Shown here piece after piece: positions 1 through 7,771 of a DNA stretch of 64,000 nt. Both the position numbers and the translations under genes were made by a program. This stretch comes from Haloplanus sp. GDY1. Lineage in GTDB: Archaea; Halobacteriota; Halobacteria; Halobacteriales; Haloferacaceae. The notes beneath the pieces are model-generated. The model saw only the letters and a list, made by a program, of their open reading frames with translations, searched no databases and was not told the DNA's origin. Positions within the stretch are counted from its first letter, which is position 1. Each line of letters opens with the position of its first letter. The DNA lies in NCBI RefSeq assembly GCF_023703775.1, contig NZ_CP098514.1, positions 2,825,998 to 2,889,997 of the forward strand. Direction: 5' to 3'.

Positions 1-1
1 G

Positions 2-379
2 CCGGAACTCACCCGGGCCGACGGCCTCGCCCTCGACATCGAGAACGACGGCACCGGGTGGACGATGACCGTCTGGCTCCCGGACCGGGAGCGACTGGCG
101 CGGATCTGGGCGTTCGCGGAGGATCACGGCGTCGACGTCCGCCTGCGCCGGATCGCCGACGGGGTCGATGCGGTCGACGGCGCCGCCGACGCCGCGGCCG
201 ACCTCACCGCCGCACAGCGGGAGGCGCTGCTGACCGCACTCGACGCCGGCTACTTCGAGGAGCCCCGCGAGGTCACGCTGGGCGAGGTGGCGGCGGCCCT
301 CGACATCTCGCAACCGGCGGCCGGTGGCCTGCTCCGACGGGGGATCAAGCGGCTGCTGCTCGCGACGGTCGCCCGCTAG
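2..379 (+). CDS. bacterioopsin-activator-type HTH_10 regulator (3' end only)
   Basis: The reading frame is open from the first bases of the window, so the gene begins upstream and only the last 125 residues are seen. The C-terminal ~55 residues (LTAAQREALLTALDAGYF, then EVAAALDISQPAAGGLLRRG) have the layout of the HTH_10 DNA-binding domain of haloarchaeal Bat-like regulators. These usually carry PAS/GAF or other sensory domains at the N-terminus, which cannot be seen here. The role is inferred as transcription regulation by DNA binding. An internal ATG at 65 exists, but the in-frame residues before it continue the same protein character. The 3' end overlaps the convergent MscS gene by 4 bases. 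Confidence 0.85.
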   Translation, partial: PELTRADGLALDIENDGTGWTMTVWLPDRERLARIWAFAEDHGVDVRLRRIADGVDAVDGAADAAADLTAAQREALLTALDAGYFEEPREVTLGEVAAALDISQPAAGGLLRRGIKRLLLATVAR

Positions 380-1278
380 CCGTCGCCCTCGCCCGCGTCG
401 TCGACGTCGATCCGTCCCTGCAGTTCCCGCTTCGAGGCGGGGCTGATCGTGATGCCGGCGGCGTCAAGGCGGGCCTTCGCCTCGCGGGCGTAGGCGGACC
501 GGACGGCGAAGACGTCCTGTCGTCGCGGGTCCTCGATCCAGTAGTGGACGCGACAGACGACCGCGTCGCCGCCGAACTCGTCGACGTAGGCCTTCGGCGT
601 CGGCTCGGCGACGATGTCCTCGACGGCGGCCGTCGCCTCGGTGAGGGTGTCGAGGGCGTCGCTCACGTCCGCCTCGTACGCGACGCCGACGTGGTCGACG
701 ATGCGGCGGCGCTTCCGACCGTACGGGCGGGTGATCGCCTGTCCCGTGAGGACCGTATTGGGAACCGTGATGAGTTCGCCGTCCGGCGTCAGGACGCGGG
801 TCACCCGGAGGGTGATGGACTGGACGGTTCCCTCGCCGTCCGTCCACTCGATGTAGTTGCCGACGTTGAACTCGGGGTCGGCGACGAGGACGAGGCCGCT
901 GACGATGGAGCCGATGACCGTCTGGCCGGCCACCCCGATGGCGAGCGTCCCGGCGGCGATGACGAGCGCCGAGTCGCCGACCAGGTCGCCGTACCCCGCC
1001 GTCCCCGCGGCGACGAAGAAGGCGACCACGAGGACGACCAGGCGGACGTACCGCCTGACGGCCTCCCTGAGCGTCGGGTTGTTCCGGTTCCGACGGCGGA
1101 CGAACCGCGCCACGAGGGGTTCGACGACGAACCAGCCGACGAGGACGACGGCGACGAAGCCGGCCAGAAACCACGCCCCGCGGCGGAGGACGGGCCAGTA
1201 GTCGGTGAGTCCCTCCGGTCCGACGACGGGGGGTGGCGTGGTCGTCACCTGTGCGAGCGCCGGTGCGAGGACGTGCAT
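376..1278 (-). CDS. MscS-family mechanosensitive ion channel
   Basis: About 300 residues. A hydrophobic N-terminus is followed by TM helices around residues 35-55 and 75-100, then a Gly/Ala-rich pore-helix segment (about 110-130). The soluble beta-domain follows, with phrases typical of MscS such as DPEFNVGNYIEW and GELITVPNTVL. The family forms heptameric membrane channels that open under hypo-osmotic tension. I place the start at the ATG at 1278; a GTG 9 bases further upstream is possible. The C-terminus is short and acidic. It stands alone, convergent with the HTH gene and on the same strand as the downstream end of uppS. Confidence 0.9.
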   Translation of the reverse strand: MHVLAPALAQVTTTPPPVVGPEGLTDYWPVLRRGAWFLAGFVAVVLVGWFVVEPLVARFVRRRNRNNPTLREAVRRYVRLVVLVVAFFVAAGTAGYGDLVGDSALVIAAGTLAIGVAGQTVIGSIVSGLVLVADPEFNVGNYIEWTDGEGTVQSITLRVTRVLTPDGELITVPNTVLTGQAITRPYGRKRRRIVDHVGVAYEADVSDALDTLTEATAAVEDIVAEPTPKAYVDEFGGDAVVCRVHYWIEDPRRQDVFAVRSAYAREAKARLDAAGITISPASKRELQGRIDVDDAGEGDG

Positions 1279-1322
1279 ACGGGTCACTCACGCCTGGAGG
1301 GTACAAAGGTCCCTGCCGGGGC

Positions 1323-2249
1323 CTACTCGGCGGTGCGGTCCTGCCGGTCGAGTTCGGCCGCCAGTTGCTCGGCGCCGCCGCGGGGCAACTGCTCGCGGAG
1401 GCGACCGACGACGTCGCGGGTCTCGACCAGCGACGACCCCGCGACGGCCCGAACCAGCGCCACCGCCCGCTCGGTTCGGGTGTGTCGCCACGACGCCTCC
1501 CGGGACTCGTAGGTCCGGATCGCCCGAAGGAAGTCCACCTTCGAGAACTCGGGCCAGTAGGGCGCACAGAAGAAGACGGCCGCCTCGTTGCCGTTGGCGT
1601 GCCACGGGAGGAAGTTGCTCGTCCGCTCGGCGCCGCCCGTGCGCACGATCAGGTCGACGTCGCGGACGGGCCGGGCGTACAGCCGGCGGTCGATCTCCGC
1701 GACGTCGACGTCGGCGGGGTCGAGACGGCCGTCGGCCACCGCCTCCAGGGTGTCGCGGGCGGCGCCGAGCAGTTCCGCCCGCCCGCCGTACGCCACCGCG
1801 ACGTTCAACTGGAACCGGTCGTACGACTCCGTCCGGCGCTCGGCGTAGGCGACGGCGTCGCGGACCCGTTCGGGCAGGCGCTCCACCTCGCCGATGGCGC
1901 GGATGCACACCTCGTTCTCGTGGACGCCGTCGGCGTCGGCGAACTCCCGAAGCTTCGACTCGATGAGGTCGAACAGGTGTTCCCGCTCCTCCCGCGGCCG
2001 GTCGAAGTTCTCCGTCGAGAAGGCGTAGAGCGTGAGTTCCTCGACGCCGAGGTCGTGACACCACTCCAGCACCTGCTCGGTCGTTCGGGTGCCTTCGCGG
2101 TGGCCGGCGACCGTCTCGTCGCCGCGTTCGCGGGCGTATCGCCGGTTGCCGTCCATGATGATGGCGACGTGGTCGGGCCCGCCGTCGATGTCGCGACGGA
2201 GGAGTCGCTCGTAGGCGCCGTCGAGCCAATCGCGGACCCGCGAGTGCAT
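1323..2249 (-). CDS. uppS: cis-prenyltransferase (undecaprenyl diphosphate synthase family)
   Basis: About 308 residues. The family core is clear: HVAIIMDGNRRYARE near residue 40 (the catalytic Asp follows IM), ELTLYAFSTENFDRP, then LIVRTGGAERTSNFLPW and the C-terminal EFSKVDF segment. It condenses isopentenyl diphosphate units into long cis-polyprenyl diphosphates, which serve as lipid carriers for protein glycosylation and surface polysaccharides. The ATG at 2249 (MHSRVRDW) is preferred over one 48 bases upstream. An A/T-rich element (TCAAAAGA in the gene direction) lies about 27 bases before 2249, which fits a leaderless transcript, and the extra residues look non-conserved. Carrier lipid made here could feed the AglB-like and GT-C enzymes elsewhere in the window. 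Confidence 0.92.
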   Translation of the reverse strand: MHSRVRDWLDGAYERLLRRDIDGGPDHVAIIMDGNRRYARERGDETVAGHREGTRTTEQVLEWCHDLGVEELTLYAFSTENFDRPREEREHLFDLIESKLREFADADGVHENEVCIRAIGEVERLPERVRDAVAYAERRTESYDRFQLNVAVAYGGRAELLGAARDTLEAVADGRLDPADVDVAEIDRRLYARPVRDVDLIVRTGGAERTSNFLPWHANGNEAAVFFCAPYWPEFSKVDFLRAIRTYESREASWRHTRTERAVALVRAVAGSSLVETRDVVGRLREQLPRGGAEQLAAELDRQDRTAE

Positions 2250-2356
2250 GTGCGAGGTGTCGACCCCGACCGGTATGGGTCTTTTGACATGCGGCATCCG
2301 TCGCTCGCCCCTCGTCCCTGTCGCGCCTTCGCCCTCGGCGCCCTGGCGTCCGTCCC

Positions 2357-2421
2357 TCTCGCTCCCGCGCTCGCTCTCGCTCTCGCTCCCGCTCCCGTCC
2401 CCGTCCCCGTCCCCGTCCCCG
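2357..2421. repeat. pyrimidine-rich hexanucleotide repeat tract
   Basis: The intergenic DNA between the divergent uppS and cofH genes holds a strand-asymmetric run of near-identical hexamers, CGCTCT/CGCTCC passing into about four CGTCCC copies. All pyrimidine runs are on the plus strand. It lies upstream of the likely cofH promoter. Slippage-prone simple repeat; no coding value seen. Confidence 0.8.
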
Positions 2422-2447
2422 AATCCCGGTTCCGTGACGACAACCCC

Positions 2448-2455
2448 TATTAGCC
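2448..2455 (+). promoter_or_regulatory. TATA-like element of cofH
   Basis: CTATTAGC is centred about 26 bases before the cofH ATG, in otherwise GC-rich DNA. The spacing predicts transcription starting at or next to the start codon (leaderless). Confidence 0.45.
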
Positions 2456-2476
2456 TCGGGCGTCTGACCTCCGACG

Positions 2477-3844
2477 ATGAGCGACCCGTCCACCGCGGCG
2501 GTCGAGGGGTTCGAACACGTCCCCGAGACCGACCAGCACTTCGAGAACGCGCTGGCGAAGGCCCGGGACGGCCGCCGCCTCACCGTCGCCGACGGGGTGG
2601 AACTCCTGACGACCGGCACCGACCGATCGGGGATCGACCCCGTCCGGAAGGAGGCGGTCCTGGAGGCCGCGGACCGCCGGCGCGCCGACGTCGTCGGCGA
2701 CGACGTGACGTTCGTCGCCAACCTCAACAACAACGTCACGACGGCGTGTGACACCGGCTGTCGGTTCTGCAACTTCAAGGACCGCGCGTCGGCGTTCGAG
2801 GCCGACGCCCCCGACGACCACGGCGGCTTCACCAAGACGCCCGCGGAGTCCCGCGAGGCCGTCGCCGCGGCGGTCGAGCGGGGCATCTCCGAGGTGTGCT
2901 CGGTCAGCGGCCTCCACCCCGCCTTCGCGCTCGACGCCGACCACCGCGAACTGCTGGAGGCGGTCGAGAACCCCGAGCGCGTGAACTACCGCCCGCCCGA
3001 GGCCTACACCACGTCGCCGGGCACCTACGCCGAGCAGATCCGCGCCATGTCCGTCGACGGCGTCCACGTCCACTCGATGACGCCCGAGGAGGCCTACCAC
3101 GCCCGCCGCGGCACGGACTGGTCCTACGAGGCGGTCTACCGCCGCCTCCGCGAGGCGGGCCTCGACAGCGCGCCCGGCACCGCCGCGGAGATCCTCGTCG
3201 ACGAGGTGCGCGAGGTCATCTGCCCGGGGAAGATGGAGACGGGGGAGTGGATCGACGCGATGGAGGGGGCCATCGCCGCGGGGCTCCCCGTCACCGCGAC
3301 GATCATGTACGGCCACGTCGAGAACGAGATGCACCGCGTCATGCACCTGAAGCGGGTGCGCGACCTGCAGGACCGCACCGGCGGGATCACCGAGTTCGTC
3401 CCGCTCTCCTTCGTCCACCAGCGGACCCCGCTGTACGAGCGTGGGCTGGTCGACGGCGGCGCCACCGACGCCGAGGACGAACTCATGATCGCGGTCTCCC
3501 GGCTCTTCCTCGACAACGTCGAGAACGTCCAGACCTCGTGGGTGAAGTTCGGCGACGAGAAGTCGCTGAAGACGCTCTCCTGTGGCGCCAACGACTTCAT
3601 GGGGACGCTCCTCTCCGAGGAGATAACCAAGCGCGCCGGCGGCGACTACGGCGAGTTCCGGTCGGTCGCGGACTACGTCGACATGGTGACGGCGGTCGGC
3701 CGCCGGCCGGTCGAGCGCTCGACGGACTACGAGCGCCGGCGGCCCGTCGACCCGGACGACGACCCCCACGGCCCCCGTCTCGGCCCCCGGGCCGACGGGA
3801 CGCCGCTGCTCGACGGCTCCACCCCCACTCCGGCGGACGACTGA
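2477..3844 (+). CDS. cofH: 7,8-didemethyl-8-hydroxy-5-deazariboflavin synthase subunit CofH
   Basis: Radical SAM protein of 455 residues. The cluster motif C-x3-C-x2-C (ACDTGCRFCNF) is near residue 90, preceded by VTFVANLNNNVT, a CofH hallmark. CofH joins tyrosine-derived p-hydroxybenzyl to 5-amino-6-ribitylaminouracil, and CofG then closes the ring to give FO, the chromophore of coenzyme F420. The gene is convergent with cofG, with one small membrane gene between. The Pro/Asp-rich C-terminal ~35 residues look like a lineage-specific tail. High confidence from the motif, the length and the neighbouring cofG and cofC. Confidence 0.96.
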   Translation: MSDPSTAAVEGFEHVPETDQHFENALAKARDGRRLTVADGVELLTTGTDRSGIDPVRKEAVLEAADRRRADVVGDDVTFVANLNNNVTTACDTGCRFCNFKDRASAFEADAPDDHGGFTKTPAESREAVAAAVERGISEVCSVSGLHPAFALDADHRELLEAVENPERVNYRPPEAYTTSPGTYAEQIRAMSVDGVHVHSMTPEEAYHARRGTDWSYEAVYRRLREAGLDSAPGTAAEILVDEVREVICPGKMETGEWIDAMEGAIAAGLPVTATIMYGHVENEMHRVMHLKRVRDLQDRTGGITEFVPLSFVHQRTPLYERGLVDGGATDAEDELMIAVSRLFLDNVENVQTSWVKFGDEKSLKTLSCGANDFMGTLLSEEITKRAGGDYGEFRSVADYVDMVTAVGRRPVERSTDYERRRPVDPDDDPHGPRLGPRADGTPLLDGSTPTPADD

Positions 3845-3845
3845 C

Positions 3846-4400
3846 ATGATGGCGACGACCCACGCGGCCGTCGGCCTCCTCCTCGCCGTTCCCCTCACCG
3901 TCGTCGCGCCGGACCTGGCGCCGGTCGCCGCCCTCGCCGCGATGGCCGGCGGCGTCTTCCCGGACCTCGACCTGGTTGCCGGCGTCCACCGCAAGACGCT
4001 CCACTTCCCCGACTACTACTGGCTCGGCGCCCTCCCGGCCCTCGTCGCCGCCGCCCTCGCGCCCGGCGTCGCAACCGTCGCCGTCGCCTTCTTCCTCCTC
4101 TCGGCGGCCGTCCACTCCGTGAGCGACGCCTTCGGCGCGGGGACGGAACTCCGGCCGTGGGAGCGCACCTCCACGCAGGCCGTCTACCTCCACTCCCGGA
4201 GTCGGTGGCTCGCGCCGCGCTACTGGGTGCGCTACGACGGCGCGCCCGAGGACTACCTGCTCACCGTCGTCTGTCTCGCGCCCGGCCTGTTCGCCTTCGG
4301 CCCGACGGTCCGGCGCGTCGCCCTCGCGTTCATCGCCGTCGGCGGCGCCTACACCCTCGTCCGCAAGCGCCTGCCCGCGGTGGAGGAGCGGTTACTGTAG
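3846..4400 (+). CDS. YdjM-type membrane metal-dependent hydrolase-like protein
   Basis: 184 residues starting 2 bases after the cofH stop, so very likely co-transcribed. The N-terminal THAAVGLLLAVPLTVV, then GGVFPDLDLVAGVHRKTLHFP and HSVSDAFG, give the pattern of His/Asp residues between membrane helices seen in the YdjM/LexA-binding inner-membrane hydrolase family. Four to five hydrophobic segments place it in the membrane. The substrate is unknown. The 3' end overlaps the convergent cofG by 9 bases. Its place beside cofH does not by itself show a role in F420 synthesis. Confidence 0.82.
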   Translation: MMATTHAAVGLLLAVPLTVVAPDLAPVAALAAMAGGVFPDLDLVAGVHRKTLHFPDYYWLGALPALVAAALAPGVATVAVAFFLLSAAVHSVSDAFGAGTELRPWERTSTQAVYLHSRSRWLAPRYWVRYDGAPEDYLLTVVCLAPGLFAFGPTVRRVALAFIAVGGAYTLVRKRLPAVEERLL

Positions 4401-5519
4401 GGCGCGGTAGCGGCGGCCGGCGTCGTCGTCGGCCGCCAGGGCGTCACGGATCGCCGGCCGGAGCCACGTTCCGGGGGCGGCCTCGACCCCCGCCGGCCGG
4501 TGTGCCGACGGCAGGTACCGGCCGTGGGTCGGCAACCGCTCCCTGAGCGGCACCCCCGCGGCGTCCGCGAGGGCCTCCAGTTCCTCGACCGCCGGCCACG
4601 CGTGATCGGGATTGATGTAGTCGTCCGTCACCGGCGAGACGCCCCCCAGGTCGTCGACGCCGCAGTCGAGCAACTCGCGGGTCGGCGCGAGGTTCGGCGG
4701 CACCTGCACCGACACCGTCGCCGGCAGCGCGACCCGCGCCATCGCCACCGTCTCGCGCAACGTCCCGACGTCCGGGCGGTCGAAGTCCGAGCGCTCGTTG
4801 GGGACGACCGGCTGGACGATCACCTCCTGGACGTGGTCGTAGCGGTCGTGGAGGTCGGCTATCGCCAGCAGGCTCTCGGCCCGGTCGCGCCGCGACTCGC
4901 CGATGCCGACGAGGATGCCGGTCGTGAAGGGCACCGACGCCTCGCCGGCCGCCCGGATCGTCCCCAGTCGGCGCTCGGGGGTCTTCCGCCGGCTCCCCGC
5001 GTGGGCGCTCACGTCCGCCGTCGTCTCCAGCATCACGCCCATGCTGGCGTTGACCTCGGCCAGTCGGTCCAGTTCCTCGTAGCGAAGGTCGCCGGGGTTG
5101 CTGTGGGGGAGTAGCCCCTCCGAGAGCGCCATCTCGCAGGCGTCGTGGAGGTAGTCGAGGACGGTGTCGTACCCCCAGTCGTCGAGCCGGTCGTGAACCG
5201 CCGTGTACCGCTCGTCGGGCGCGTCACCGAACGTAAAGAGCGCCTCGGTGCAGCCGGCCGCGGCGCCGAAGCGGAGCTGCTCGCGGACCGTCTCGGGGCT
5301 CATCAGCGTCGCCTCGCCGGGGACGTCGTAGAAGGAACAGTAGGTGCAGGTGTACCGACAGGCCGTGGTGAGCGGGAGGAAGACGTTCCGGGCGAAGGTG
5401 AGTTCGGGCGCCGGGCCGACGTCCGCAGGGGTCACGCCGAGCAGGTCGTCGACCGCGCCGGCGTCGACCAGCGAGTCGGGATCGACACGCTCGTCGTCGG
5501 TTTCGGGTGCCCGCGACAT
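4392..5519 (-). CDS. cofG: 7,8-didemethyl-8-hydroxy-5-deazariboflavin synthase subunit CofG
   Basis: Radical SAM enzyme of about 375 residues. The motif TTACRYTCTYCSFYDVPGE (C-x3-C-x2-C) is near residue 55, and EALFTFGDAPDERY and PHSNPGDL are typical CofG phrases. It works with CofH to make FO for F420. The ATG at 5519 (MSRAPETDDE) is preferred to an in-frame start 27 bases upstream because the upstream codons look non-conserved. cofG is normally followed closely by cofC in haloarchaea; here about 6.8 kb of other genes separate them. Confidence 0.96.
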   Translation of the reverse strand: MSRAPETDDERVDPDSLVDAGAVDDLLGVTPADVGPAPELTFARNVFLPLTTACRYTCTYCSFYDVPGEATLMSPETVREQLRFGAAAGCTEALFTFGDAPDERYTAVHDRLDDWGYDTVLDYLHDACEMALSEGLLPHSNPGDLRYEELDRLAEVNASMGVMLETTADVSAHAGSRRKTPERRLGTIRAAGEASVPFTTGILVGIGESRRDRAESLLAIADLHDRYDHVQEVIVQPVVPNERSDFDRPDVGTLRETVAMARVALPATVSVQVPPNLAPTRELLDCGVDDLGGVSPVTDDYINPDHAWPAVEELEALADAAGVPLRERLPTHGRYLPSAHRPAGVEAAPGTWLRPAIRDALAADDDAGRRYRALQ

Positions 5520-5573
5520 GGCACCGAGTCCTCGCCCGACGGGCAAAAAGGTGTCACCTGCGGCGAGCCCGCG

Positions 5574-6068
5574 TCACCCGACGAACGCCAACCAGTCCCG
5601 GTCGGCGGTCGCCACGTCGACGTGTGAGTCGGCGTAGAGCCGGTCGAGGGAACGACACAGCGACTCGACGTCGTAGCTCCGCGACCCGTGGTACAGCGTG
5701 TGGTCCCGGGCCGACGTTTCGATGGTCAGCCGCGGCTTCGTGAGCAGCGACCCGGGCGTGAGCCGGATCGCCGTCATCTCGTCGGCGGGGACCTCGAAGC
5801 TCCGCTCGCCGTCGAGCAGCTGTGCCCGGGTGGCCGACCGGTACCGATCGCCAAGGTCGCGGGCGGCCCGGGCGCGGCCGTCGCGACGCAGCAGGAGCGA
5901 CTTGAACGACTCCTCGGCGAACACGGCGTACACCGTCCCGGGTTCGAAGAAGAGTTCGAACTGCTCGAACGTCCGGGGTGCGATGCGGTACCACTCGCTC
6001 ACCCACAGCCGGTCGTCGCCGTCCGGCGAGGAGACGACGGCCGGGGGATCGACGCTACTCCCCGTCAT
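5574..6068 (-). CDS. hypothetical protein downstream of the AtuA pair
   Basis: 164 residues, soluble, with no recognised domain. It has moderate Asp/Glu content, a WVSEWYRIAPRTFEQFELFF segment near residue 25 and no Cys motif or signal peptide. The start overlaps the end of the AtuA C-terminal-domain gene by 14 bases, so it is the last gene of the HMGR-atuA operon. Its function is unknown. Whether it belongs to the pathway or is the end of an inserted segment cannot be told from sequence. It ends about 55 bases from cofG. Confidence 0.72.
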   Translation of the reverse strand: MTGSSVDPPAVVSSPDGDDRLWVSEWYRIAPRTFEQFELFFEPGTVYAVFAEESFKSLLLRRDGRARAARDLGDRYRSATRAQLLDGERSFEVPADEMTAIRLTPGSLLTKPRLTIETSARDHTLYHGSRSYDVESLCRSLDRLYADSHVDVATADRDWLAFVG

Positions 6069-6432
6069 CGGGGGTCGAGAGCGGCGGGAGGGTCATCGTG
6101 AGTAGCGCCGCGCCGTAGGTCTTCCCCTGGGTGTCGTACCGGAGGCTGGTCTGGCCGCCCCCGTCGAGTCCCCGCTCACAGACGAAGTTGAACGCGCGGA
6201 CGTTGGGCATCGGATAGCGCCGAACCTCGCCCTCGACCAGGTCGCCGAAAAACGCCGCCACCCGCTCCGCGGTGAGTTGCTCGTCGAGGCGACGGTAGCC
6301 GTCGTCGGTCCACGCGACGACGCCGACGTTGAACCGGTCACCTTTGTCGCCCGAGCGGGCGTGTGCGAGTTCGTCGAGGCGGACGGCGCGATCCGGATCG
6401 CTCGACCCGCCCGTCGCCGCCGACTCAGTCAT
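6055..6432 (-). CDS. AtuA C-terminal-like domain protein (split AtuA subunit)
   Basis: 125 residues. The sequence RLDELAHARSGDKGDRFNVGVVAW matches the small ferredoxin-fold domain normally fused to the C-terminus of AtuA (acyclic terpene utilisation) proteins, and the conserved ARSGDKGD is intact. Here it is a separate gene overlapping the AtuA core gene by 8 bases, which points to translational coupling and a two-subunit complex. AtuA is genetically tied to citronellol/geraniol breakdown in Pseudomonas, but its reaction is not settled. Context suggests a role in branched acyl-CoA or isoprenoid metabolism. Confidence 0.85.
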   Translation of the reverse strand: MTESAATGGSSDPDRAVRLDELAHARSGDKGDRFNVGVVAWTDDGYRRLDEQLTAERVAAFFGDLVEGEVRRYPMPNVRAFNFVCERGLDGGGQTSLRYDTQGKTYGAALLTMTLPPLSTPDDGE

Positions 6433-7771
6433 ACACCGTCACCTCGGGGGTCGCCCAGCGCTTCGAGATCAGCGTCGGCCACGCGTCGACGATCCGCCGC
6501 GGCGACGGCCGTCCCTGGTCGGTCAGTCCCGCGACCGCGGGCGGCCCGGCGAGCGAGAGCGGGGCGAACTCCATCGCCAGCCGGCGCAGATCGCTCCGGG
6601 AGTCGCTCTTCGCCGCGAACCGGAGGAGGATCTCGTTGTAGGACTCCCGCGTCGGGGCGACCGGGCCGTGAGCCGCGTCGTGGCCGACGTAGTCGACGTG
6701 GGTGCGATCTATCGCCAGCCCGAGTTCGTCGATGCGCGATTCGAGGATCTCGGCGGCACGCCGCGCCTTCTCCAGCGCGTCCGGCCGGGAGTAGAGCAAC
6801 TTGCCCGCGAGCTTGAACCCGGCCGGGTAGTGGATCGTGACCTTGTACTCGTCCGTCGGTTCGGTGCCCGTCGCGCCGTCGATCGCCACCCGGTCCTCGC
6901 CCACCTGCGTCACCGCCGGGCTGGTGAAGTCCGCGACCACGTCCGGCGTGACGTAGGCCGTCGGGTCGCCGATCTCGTAGACGAGCTGCTCCGCCACCGT
7001 TCCCGTCGTCACTTTGCCGCCGGTGTCGGGCGGTTTCGTGACCGTAATCCGGCCGTTTCGGTCCACCTCCGCGATGGGGAAGCCCACGTCGTCGAACGAG
7101 ACGTCCCGCCACCCTCCCAGGTAGTTCCCGCCGGTCACCTGGGGTCCGCATTCGGTGAGGTGACCGGCGACCGTCCCGGCCGCGAGCAGGTCGTGATCGT
7201 CGCGCGTCCACCCGAACTCGTGAATCAGGGGACCGAGCGCGAGCGCCGGGTCCGCGACGCGGCCCGTGACGACCACGTCCGCCCCGTCGTCGAGGGCGTC
7301 CGCGATGGGGAACGCGCCCAGGTAGGCGACCGCCGCGCTGGCGGATTCGACCGCGTCGAACGGCTCGCCGGAGTCGATGTCGGCGAGGTCGTTTCCCGCG
7401 CGTTTGATCTCGGGAAGCCGGCCGAGGACGTCGTCGCCGGTGACGACCGCGACGCGGACGTCGACGCCGCGGTCGGCGGCGCGGTCCGTGACCGCGCGGG
7501 CACACGCCTGCGGATCGAGTCCGCCGGCGTTCGTGACGACCGACACGTCCCGGTCGGCGATGGTGTCGATGTGGTCGTCGACGACGAACTCGAGGAAGTC
7601 GGTCACGTAGCCCGGGCGGTCCGACCGTTCCAGACGCGCCAGGATGCCGATGGACACCTCGGCGAGATACTCGAGGGTGAGGTAGTCGACGGAGCCGTAC
7701 TCGAGGAGCCGTTCGGTGGCGTCCGGATAGTCCCCCCAGAACCCCGCGCCGTTCGCGATGTCGACGGTCAT
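6425..7771 (-). CDS. AtuA-family protein (acyclic terpene utilisation, DUF1446 core)
   Basis: 448 residues. The start IANGAGFWGDYPDATERLLEYG and the later DVVVTGRVADPALALGPLIHEF are typical of the AtuA/DUF1446 core. No membrane segment or signal is seen. Bacterial AtuA proteins are often about 600 residues because they include the C-terminal domain that is encoded separately here. The stop overlaps the start of that gene, and its own start overlaps the HMG-CoA reductase stop by 4 bases, so reductase, AtuA core, AtuA-C and the hypothetical gene form one operon. The family's enzymatic activity is unproven; acyl-CoA/isoprenoid catabolism is inferred. Confidence 0.88.
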   Translation of the reverse strand: MTVDIANGAGFWGDYPDATERLLEYGSVDYLTLEYLAEVSIGILARLERSDRPGYVTDFLEFVVDDHIDTIADRDVSVVTNAGGLDPQACARAVTDRAADRGVDVRVAVVTGDDVLGRLPEIKRAGNDLADIDSGEPFDAVESASAAVAYLGAFPIADALDDGADVVVTGRVADPALALGPLIHEFGWTRDDHDLLAAGTVAGHLTECGPQVTGGNYLGGWRDVSFDDVGFPIAEVDRNGRITVTKPPDTGGKVTTGTVAEQLVYEIGDPTAYVTPDVVADFTSPAVTQVGEDRVAIDGATGTEPTDEYKVTIHYPAGFKLAGKLLYSRPDALEKARRAAEILESRIDELGLAIDRTHVDYVGHDAAHGPVAPTRESYNEILLRFAAKSDSRSDLRRLAMEFAPLSLAGPPAVAGLTDQGRPSPRRIVDAWPTLISKRWATPEVTVYD

